Position numbers and translations under genes: made by a program
Assembly: GCA_031265105.1 (NCBI GenBank)
Contig: JAISDC010000247.1
Location: forward strand, 1 to 33,253
From: Verrucomicrobiales bacterium
Lineage (GTDB): Bacteria > Verrucomicrobiota > Verrucomicrobiia > Methylacidiphilales > JAAUTS01
Length of the DNA: 33,253 bases
Reading direction: 5' to 3'
Notes under the pieces: generated by a model
Database searches by the model: none
Told to the model about the DNA's origin: nothing
What the model saw: the letters and a program-made list of their open reading frames with translations, nothing else
Shown here: positions 24,528 to 30,411 of the stretch, piece by piece
Layout: each line of letters starts with the position of its first letter
Numbering within the stretch: the first letter of the stretch is position 1

Positions 24528-26037
24528 GGAGCATGTTTTTCAGGGTGAAGATGAGCCGCTTGGTAATCAGGGAGATTTCGTTGAAGCTGAGTTGGGACTC
24601 GTCGAGCTGGCCTTCCTGCACCCGGCCCTTGATGACTTCGCGCACCAGGTTCTCCACCCGCTGGGCGGTGGGGTTTTTCAGCGAGCGCGAGGCGCTTTCC
24701 ACCGCGTCGGCCAGGGAGACGATGGCCGATTCCTTGGTTTGCGGGACGGGGCCGGGGTAGCTGAACGAGCGCGGGTCAACCTCAGGGATGTCCTCCTCGC
24801 GCAGCCGCAGAATCTTGCCCCCCTCGCGGGCGTCCTGCTGCTGTTGCAGCGCGCGCTTGTAAAAATAATACACCAACGAGGTGCCGTGGTGCTCCTTGAT
24901 GACATCGATGATGGGCTGGCGCAAGCCGTGCTTGAGCGCGAGGTCGATGCCCTCCTTGACGTGGCTGATGATGACCAGCGCGCTCATCGAGGGGGTGAGC
25001 TGCGCGTGCGGGTCCTGGCCGGGGATGACGTTCTCGGTGAAATACTGCGGCTTGTCGAGCTTGCCGATGTCGTGGAAGTAGGCGCAGACGCGGCACTGGG
25101 TGGAATTGGCGCCGATGGCCTCGGCGGCGGACTCGGCGAGGTTGGCGACGTTCAGGCTGTGATGATACGTGCCGGGCGCCTCCTCGGCGAGTTGCTTGAG
25201 CAGCGGATGCTTCAAGTCGGCCAGCTCGACCCAGGAAATATCCGTGATGCGGTCAAACAGCCACTCGAACACCGGCAACACCGCGGCGACGATGAACGAA
25301 GTGACCACCCCCAGGACAATCGCCAGCACCCCCTGGGAGACCAGGAACAGCGTCTTGCTGGGAATACTGTGCGCGTTGCCCAAATCCAGCACCCCGCCAA
25401 GCAACAACGCGCACGCCAGGCCGACCAAGCTGATCTTCACCCCGGCCATCAGGATGTCGGCACGGCGGCGGATGTGTTGGCTGAGCTGCGCGGCGGTCAG
25501 CCCGGTAATCAAACTGCTCAGGAACACCCCAGGGTCAGCGCCGATGAACAACATGCCGGACACCGACAGGATAAAAGCCGTGATGAACCCCGCCGCCGGC
25601 GAGATCAAAATAGTCAGCAACATCGGCGCCAACGCCGAGGGCAGCAGCAGCATCGGAATCTGCTCCCCGGTGATTTTCGTGACATTGGTGTACAGGAAAA
25701 TGTACTTGTTGACCGCCAGATTAATCACCAGGCAGAGCATCGTCAGCAGCAGCAACTGATTGCTCTTCCAGACCTCCTTCGACGACAGCGGCAGCAGGAA
25801 CAGAAACAGCGTGAGAATCAGCACCGTCAGCACGAAAATCTCATACGCCGGCGCCTCACTGGCCCACAACCCGATGCGCATCAGCACCGCGAAGAACGCC
25901 CCCAGCATCAGCCAGCGCGCCGCCGCGCTCTGCTCGAACCAGTCGCGCCAGTCCGTGTCCTTGTCCTGACGGCGCGTCTTGCCGCAGGACAAGCCCTTGC
26001 GCTCCAGCGACTTTTTCTTGAGCCATTGCAAAATCAT
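24400..26037 (-). CDS. pgpH: 7TM-HD phosphohydrolase (PgpH/YqfF type), short form
   Basis: 545 aa. A polar N-terminus is followed by about seven hydrophobic segments (residues 41-260), then an HD domain with YHHSLNVANLAE (H292/H293) and YFHDIGKL (H322-D323). HIRR- and KEHHGTSLVYYFY-type blocks complete the HD-Y-P-like core, and the tail is Ala/Pro/Lys-rich. PgpH enzymes degrade cyclic di-AMP. This protein lacks the large extracellular 7TMR-HDED sensor domain of the roughly 700-aa members, so any ligand control would differ. Its ATG overlaps the stop of the phoH remnant (ATGA at 26034-26037), a relic of the phoH-pgpH-ybeY operon order. It overlaps ybeY at the 3' end. Confidence 0.85.
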   Translation of the reverse strand: MILQWLKKKSLERKGLSCGKTRRQDKDTDWRDWFEQSAAARWLMLGAFFAVLMRIGLWASEAPAYEIFVLTVLILTLFLFLLPLSSKEVWKSNQLLLLTMLCLVINLAVNKYIFLYTNVTKITGEQIPMLLLPSALAPMLLTILISPAAGFITAFILSVSGMLFIGADPGVFLSSLITGLTAAQLSQHIRRRADILMAGVKISLVGLACALLLGGVLDLGNAHSIPSKTLFLVSQGVLAIVLGVVTSFIVAAVLPVFEWLFDRITDISWVELADLKHPLLKQLAEEAPGTYHHSLNVANLAESAAEAIGANSTQCRVCAYFHDIGKLDKPQYFTENVIPGQDPHAQLTPSMSALVIISHVKEGIDLALKHGLRQPIIDVIKEHHGTSLVYYFYKRALQQQQDAREGGKILRLREEDIPEVDPRSFSYPGPVPQTKESAIVSLADAVESASRSLKNPTAQRVENLVREVIKGRVQEGQLDESQLSFNEISLITKRLIFTLKNMLHARPEYPAKPKKDQDPAARAKDKNPQPAKAAPAAAAPAAPAN

Positions 26038-26165
26038 ACGGTGTTACACCTGCTCCCGCGCCCGCGGTGTTGTTGGTCCGCGGCGACCATCCTGCCGACC
26101 AGCGGGAGCCGGATCACATCCTGCTCCTGGAAACGGTAAAAAGCAATCCCGTTGCTCCAACGCCG
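26034..26165 (-). pseudogene. phoH: phoH 3' remnant
   Basis: The last roughly 43 codons read NGIAFYRFQEQDVIRLPLVGRMVAADQQHR, matching the conserved C-terminus of PhoH-like ATPases (GIA..RF...DVVRHPLV..IV.AY). The remnant ends in an ATGA overlap with pgpH, the normal neighbour of phoH. Upstream the frame passes into the inverted repeat at 26187-26264 and is closed by a TGA, so the Walker A/B ATPase core is missing. The gene was therefore truncated by deletion or repeat insertion. A full phoH may exist elsewhere in the genome. Confidence 0.75.
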
Positions 26166-26186
26166 CCAACCGTGGGCATACCTATG

Positions 26187-26264
26187 TTTAACCACGGATG
26201 GACACCGATGCACACGGATAAAACCAAAAAACATCCGTGTTCATCCGTGTCCATCCGTGGTTAA
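26187..26264. repeat. Inverted repeat built from ATCCGTGTCC units, copy 1
   Basis: The left arm, about 26187-26219, reads TTTAACCACGGATGGACACC and onward; the right arm, 26232-26264, is its reverse complement with a few mismatches. A 12-nt A/C-rich loop separates them. Each arm contains three tandem ATCCGTGTCC/GGACACGGAT decamers. A related copy is at 28181-28335. It sits exactly where phoH similarity stops. Confidence 0.85.
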
Positions 26265-26278
26265 AGAAACGGAAGAGG

Positions 26279-26708
26279 CGGCGCGGTCGCCAAGCGCGGT
26301 GGCGCGGTCGCTGAAGGAGGTGGCGCGGTCGCCAAGCGCGGTGGCGCGGTCGCTGAGGGAGGTGGGCGCAGTCACTGAAGGAGGCGGCGCGGTCGCCAAG
26401 CGCGGTGGCGTGGTCGCTGATGGAGGTGGGCGTAATCGCCAAGCGCGGCGGCGCGGTCGCCAAACGCGGTGGCGTGGTCGTCAAACGCGGCGGCGCGGTC
26501 GCTGAGGGAGGTGGGCGTAATCGTCAAGCGCGGCGGTGTGATCGCCAAGCGCGGCGGTGTAATCGCCAAACGCGGCGGTGTTAATCGCCAAGCGCAGCGG
26601 TGTAATCGTCAAACGCGGCGGTATTAATCGCCAAACGCAGCGGTGTAATCGCCAAACGCGGCGGTGTAATCGCCAAGCGCGGCGGTGTAATCGCCAAGCG
26701 CGGCGGTA
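26279..26708. repeat. 21-bp tandem repeat array, about 20 copies
   Basis: Successive units of the type GCGGTCGCCAAGCGCGGTGGC begin every 21 bp (for example the GGTCGCC/AATCGCC core at about 26287, 26308, 26329, 26350, 26392 and on to 26688). A few 20- or 22-bp steps break any long reading frame. The left half alternates CGCCAAGCG and CGCTGAGGG unit types; the right half is more uniform (AATCGCCAAGCGCGGCGGTGT). Because 21 is a multiple of three, both strands give short heptapeptide-repeat frames (AVAKRGG on plus, TAALGDY on minus), but none is continuous. No spacers, so not CRISPR. Confidence 0.9.
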
Positions 26709-26904
26709 TTCATGCCGAGGAAAGTGCCTCTCCCGCTGATAGATACGTCTCTCACGACAGAAGAAACTCCACTGTCAGCGCCCACCCCGCCATCCGCAAC
26801 CCCAACCCCCAACCCATCAACCAAACGCACCGGCCTAACCCCCGCGACACCATCCTCCCCAACCAACCCAACCCTCCGCGCTCTCCGCGTCTCCGCGTTT
26901 AAAT
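26709..26904. other. Intergenic tail with a dispersed repeat fragment
   Basis: C-rich DNA without a convincing gene. A 75-codon plus-strand frame is only Pro/Thr/Ser filler. At about 26873-26900 the sequence CTCCGCGCTCTCCGCGTCTC resembles another common intergenic repeat (the CTCTGCGTCTCTGCG type). One GCTGAC word occurs at about 26774. Confidence 0.45.
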
Positions 26905-28167
26905 CTAACCAACCCCCGCCCCCGCCGCCGGCACAATGATCGCGTCACTCATACCGTGGATGATTTTCTTGTCCGCCGGCGTAATCGTCACCAACACCCC
27001 CTTCAACACCGCCTGGCCGTCCTCGACAAAATAGTACGGGCACAGCCGCGCCCGCCCCGGCAGCACCGTCAGCGCCCGCGCCGCCTCGTCCCAGAACGGA
27101 TGCTCGACCATGCGGCCCTTCACAAAACGCTGCATGATGCGCGGCGACTCCGCAAACTCCGCCAGCGCCCGCGCCACCGCCGCGCGCCACTCCTCCCCGC
27201 TCACATCGAACCCCATCGTCACGCCGCGCGAACCCCACGCCAGCGGCGAAAACCCGGACACCTTCAACACCAGCGCGCGCTCCTTCTGCGAGAACGCCGC
27301 CACCTCGCGCCAGCTCTGCACCTCCAGGCCGGGCAGCACCGCCGACGGCGGCAACTCAGTCGGCTCCACCACCCAACTGGGCGGAATAATCGCCTGCAAA
27401 TCGCGCCAATAACGGTCGCCCAACTCCTGCCGCCAGAACTCGCGCAGCGGCCGCAGCCAGAACAGCGCGAGCCACAACTTTTCCTCCAGAAACGGCTTCA
27501 GCGGCGGGTCCATTCGCACCGTCGGCGAATAACTCGCTGACAGCGACGGCAAATTCCGCCAGTCGAAACACTCGAAGAACCGGTACACCGGCTCCCCGCT
27601 GAACGTGTACCGTTCCGCCGCGCGCACCCGCCGCGCGCCGTAAAGCCACTCCATCTCCGGGCGATAATCGGCCGCCTCCGCGCTGATGACGACACTGCCG
27701 GCGGGAAAATGCCGGCGCGCCGCTGCCGTCATCCCCGTCGCGCCGCCGACGACCGGCTCGCCGAGCGCGGCGTAAGTCTCGTTCAACCACGCCGTCAGCC
27801 CCACCCCGCCGGGCACGGAATCAATCTCCGACAACGCGAACCCGCCGTCAGCGAGAATCAAATCGGGGCGGATAATCGTCGGCAAATCGTTCTTGACCGC
27901 CGCTGACCGTGCCAGCTCCACCAACTCGCGCGGCTTGCCGAGATCGAGCCATTCCGCGATCCACGCCGGCGCCCGGCCCTGCCAACTCTTGCGGTACAAC
28001 AGATTCGCCGCCTGCAAGAACTTGTGCAACCGCGGCCCGAGCCGGGCCAAAAACTCCACCGTCGCCGCGTCCAGCGGAAACGCTGACGGTGACACCCGCC
28101 AAGTCTTCCCCGCGAACAGCCCGCTGGCGGGCATGGCGCGCTTAATGTGTGCGATTCTTTCAGTCAT
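26905..28167 (-). CDS. Unrecognised 420-aa conserved-looking protein
   Basis: I cannot name this family. The protein is soluble, with no signal peptide or TM helix. Distinctive motifs are IIRPDLILADGGFALSEIDSVPGGVGLTAWLNE in the first third, SGEPVYRFFECFDWRNLPS, PPLKPFLEEKLWLALFWLRPL in the middle, then RALVLKVSGFSPLAWGSRGVTMG, RFVKGRMVEHPFWD, RARLCPYYFV and TITPADKKIIHGMSDAIIVPA at the end. The order (acidic D.D motif, VLKVSG.SP..WGSRGV, then V.HPF) is reminiscent of a permuted ATP-grasp or amino-acid ligase fold, but this is speculation. The start at 28167 (MTERIAHIK) is preferred; a longer start would read into the inverted repeat. Base composition and GCTGAC words match the host genes. 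Confidence 0.75.
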   Translation of the reverse strand: MTERIAHIKRAMPASGLFAGKTWRVSPSAFPLDAATVEFLARLGPRLHKFLQAANLLYRKSWQGRAPAWIAEWLDLGKPRELVELARSAAVKNDLPTIIRPDLILADGGFALSEIDSVPGGVGLTAWLNETYAALGEPVVGGATGMTAAARRHFPAGSVVISAEAADYRPEMEWLYGARRVRAAERYTFSGEPVYRFFECFDWRNLPSLSASYSPTVRMDPPLKPFLEEKLWLALFWLRPLREFWRQELGDRYWRDLQAIIPPSWVVEPTELPPSAVLPGLEVQSWREVAAFSQKERALVLKVSGFSPLAWGSRGVTMGFDVSGEEWRAAVARALAEFAESPRIMQRFVKGRMVEHPFWDEAARALTVLPGRARLCPYYFVEDGQAVLKGVLVTITPADKKIIHGMSDAIIVPAAGAGVG

Positions 28168-28180
28168 GGTCGAGTTTCGG

Positions 28181-28335
28181 TTAACCACGGATGGACACCG
28201 ATGGACACGGATTTCTTTACAAAGAGAACATGGAGGAATTGGAGGGGGCCTTTGGTTGCAGCCAACCTTCCTCCAAGAACTCCATGTGCTCCTGGTAAAA
28301 AAAATCCGTGTCCATCCGTGTCCATCCGTGGTTGA
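28181..28335. repeat. Triple-nested inverted repeat, copy 2 of the ATCCGTGTCC family
   Basis: Outer arms (about 28181-28214 and 28301-28335) pair with about two mismatches and carry the same CCACGGATGGACACC decamers as copy 1. Inside, 28228-28245 (ACATGGAGGAATTGGAGG) pairs with 28270-28287. At the centre, GGTTG-CAGC-CAACC (28254-28267) forms a small hairpin. The element fills the gap between pdxA's stop and the start of the next gene and could act as a transcript-end hairpin, but it has no U-tract in either direction. Confidence 0.85.
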
Positions 28336-28337
28336 AA

Positions 28338-29216
28338 TTATTTCGTCAACAACCTCGCCGTCAACGTCAGCGCCGCCAGCAAACTGTCCGCCGAGGCCAG
28401 GTTTTTGCCGGCCAGCTCTGCCGCGGTCCCGTGGTCGGGTGAGGCGCGCCAGAACGGCAAGCCCAAAGTCAGATTAACACCTTCCGCGAACGCCAGCAAC
28501 TTGAACGGAATCAGCCCCTGGTCGTGATACAGACACAGCACGGCGTCGAATTGGCCCGCGACGGCGGCGTTGAACACCGTGTCCGCCGGCCACGGGCCGC
28601 TGACGGTGGCGCCGCGCTTCTTGCGCAGGTGCCGGACCGCGGGCAGCACGATTTTTTGTTCCTCGTCGCCGAACAGCCCGCCCTCGCCCGCGTGCGGATT
28701 CAAGCCGCACACCGCCAGCCGCGGCCGCGCGACGCCGATTTTTCGCAACAGCGTCAGCGTCCGCTCCGCGTGCGTGACGATGCGCGCCGGCGTCAGCAAT
28801 TTAATCGCCGCTGACAATGAGCAATGCGTCGAGACCAGCGCCACGCGCAATTTTGGCGACTGCATGGTCATCGTCACATCACCGTCAGCGAGGCCGCCGG
28901 CGCGGGCGTAAAACTCCGTCTGGCCGGGAAAATTGAAACCGACACGCGCGAGGTTTTCCTTGCACACCGGCGCGTTGACGACCGCCTGGATTTCGCCGTT
29001 GCGCAACAACCGCGCGGATTCATGCAACGCCGCCAGCGCCGCTGACGCTGAGCGTTGGGAAAGTTTGCCCGGCGTGAACCCGGCGGCGCTGCCGATGACG
29101 CGGACGCTGACGCGGTGTCGCGACGGCCGGAACACCGTCAGCGCCTTGGCGATAATCTCCGGCCCGATGCCGCACGGGTCGCCGACGGTGAGACCGATGA
29201 CGGGGAGTGGTTGCAT
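28338..29216 (-). CDS. pdxA: 4-hydroxythreonine-4-phosphate dehydrogenase PdxA
   Basis: NAD-dependent, metal-binding dehydrogenase of the DXP-dependent pyridoxal phosphate pathway. 292 aa, shorter than the typical 325-340. Motifs: LTVGDPCGIGPEII at the N-terminus, NAPVCKENL, CGLNPHAGEGGLFGDEE, GPWPADTVF, LYHDQGLIPFKLLAF (metal ligands in HDQG) and LPFWRASPDHGTAAELAG. All catalytic blocks are present, and the missing length comes from the region after the first 45 residues. Many GCTGAC words fall in the variable segments. The downstream side is a foldback repeat; the upstream side is another inverted repeat. Confidence 0.94.
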   Translation of the reverse strand: MQPLPVIGLTVGDPCGIGPEIIAKALTVFRPSRHRVSVRVIGSAAGFTPGKLSQRSASAALAALHESARLLRNGEIQAVVNAPVCKENLARVGFNFPGQTEFYARAGGLADGDVTMTMQSPKLRVALVSTHCSLSAAIKLLTPARIVTHAERTLTLLRKIGVARPRLAVCGLNPHAGEGGLFGDEEQKIVLPAVRHLRKKRGATVSGPWPADTVFNAAVAGQFDAVLCLYHDQGLIPFKLLAFAEGVNLTLGLPFWRASPDHGTAAELAGKNLASADSLLAALTLTARLLTK

Positions 29217-29243
29217 GGCCTCAAGTTACGCGGCGGGGGCGGG

Positions 29244-29405
29244 TTTGAGAACTCAAAACTCAAAACTCAGATCTCAAAACCACAAGGCAAAACGCAAAAC
29301 TACGCCTGCGGCGCCGGACATCGACATCAACTGGTTTTAAATTAATCAGTTGTGGTTTTGCGTTTTGAGATTTGAGCTTTGAGCTATGAGCTTTGCGTTC
29401 TCAAA
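29244..29405. repeat. AT-rich inverted repeat of CTCAAA units between pdxA and the PpiC gene
   Basis: The left arm (about 29244-29311: TTTGAGAAC, repeated CTCAAAA, then CAAAACGCAAAAC) is largely complementary to the right arm (about 29350-29405: GTGGTTTTGCGTTTTGAGAT, then TTTGAGC repeats and GTTCTCAAA). The right arm just overlaps the stop codon of the PpiC-type gene. It separates the two genes completely and could form a long imperfect hairpin at the end of the mfd-ppiC transcript. Confidence 0.75.
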
Positions 29406-30411
29406 AGAACATCTTGATGAACGCCTTGGCGCGCAGGCTGTCGATCCATTCCTGTTGCAGGCGCTCGCGCTCCTGTTGCAGCAGCAGATTCTCGATATTG
29501 TCGCGCACCTGGGAGAGCGCGATGACCGAGGATTTCTTCACCTCGTCCACCATCAGGATGTGATAGCCGTCGTCGGTCGTGATAATCGGGCTGTTCTGGC
29601 CGGGGCGCAGCTTGAAGGCCGCGTCGGCCAGCTCCTTGCGCAGCGACGCGGCGCTCACCCACCCCAGGTCGCCGCCGTTGGCGGCTTGCGCGCCCTGCGA
29701 GTAGGATTTGGCCAGGTTGGCGAAGTCCGAGCCGGTGGCCACTTTGCTGAGAATTTCCTGCATTTGCAGATACTGCGGGTCCACCTCGATTTCCTTGCCG
29801 TCGGCATCCTGGCGCTTCTCCTGGTACAACGCCTTGCGCATGAAGATATCGCGCAACTTGACCTGCTCCGGCTGGACGAACTGCTTGATGTTGTCCTGGT
29901 AGTATTGCTCGATGTGATAGGGCGAGACAATCACCGCCGAGTGTACGTGGAGATTGCGCATGGATTGCGCGATGAGGCGGTTTTTGGTGAGTTCCTTGAA
30001 ACTGTCCATGGAGATGCCGCGCGCTTGCAGGGTCTTGACGAACGCGGCGCGGTCCCCGCCGTAGCGCTCCTTGATGTCATTGGCAATCTGCGCGTCCACC
30101 ACGTTGGGCGGCATGAAATAGTGGTTGGACTCGAAATCCTGGATAATCAACTGCTGCTCGATCAACGCCTTCAGCGCCCCGAGCCGCGCCTCCTGGATTT
30201 TTTCGTACAGCTCCAGTCCGTTATACAATTGCGCATACTGCTGTTCCTGCGGCTCGACTTCCTTGCGGATCTCGGAGAGGGTGATGACTTTGTCGTTGAC
30301 CACGGCGGCCACGCCGTCAGTGACCGGCTGGGCGGCTTGGCACGGCGCCCAGGTCAGCAGGACGGACGCCAGCGCGGCGCCGGCCGTTAATTTTTTAGCG
30401 CGGTAATCCAT
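29401..30411 (-). CDS. SurA/PpiC-type periplasmic peptidyl-prolyl isomerase chaperone
   Basis: 336 aa. A signal peptide (AKKLTAGAALASVLLTWAPCQAAQ) is followed by a SurA-like N-terminal segment (DGVAAVVNDKVITLSEIRKEVEPQ..., KALIEQQLIIQDFE) and one parvulin domain: VKLRDIFMRK, EILSKVATGSDFANLAKSYSQG, NGGDLGWVSAASLRKELADAAFKLRPGQNSPIITTDDGYHILMVDE. A helical C-terminus completes it. SurA-family proteins escort outer-membrane proteins, which suggests a diderm envelope. The frame is open far upstream, but the ATG at 30411 gives the signal peptide. It starts inside the last 25 nt of the mfd frame, so it is translationally coupled to it. Confidence 0.9.
   Translation of the reverse strand: MDYRAKKLTAGAALASVLLTWAPCQAAQPVTDGVAAVVNDKVITLSEIRKEVEPQEQQYAQLYNGLELYEKIQEARLGALKALIEQQLIIQDFESNHYFMPPNVVDAQIANDIKERYGGDRAAFVKTLQARGISMDSFKELTKNRLIAQSMRNLHVHSAVIVSPYHIEQYYQDNIKQFVQPEQVKLRDIFMRKALYQEKRQDADGKEIEVDPQYLQMQEILSKVATGSDFANLAKSYSQGAQAANGGDLGWVSAASLRKELADAAFKLRPGQNSPIITTDDGYHILMVDEVKKSSVIALSQVRDNIENLLLQQERERLQQEWIDSLRAKAFIKMFF

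Noticed and set aside
24337-26139. 600-codon plus-strand open frame
   Set aside because: It is antisense to the 7TM-HD gene and YbeY, which have clear family motifs. The frame translates to Gln/Arg/His-rich filler.
26279-26708. Possible CRISPR array
   Set aside because: Units are directly adjacent with no unique spacers and no cas genes nearby; it is a plain tandem repeat.
26712-26939. 75-codon plus-strand ORF after the repeat array
   Set aside because: Pro/Thr/Ser filler without a ribosome-binding site or motif, and its end overlaps the unrelated minus-strand gene.
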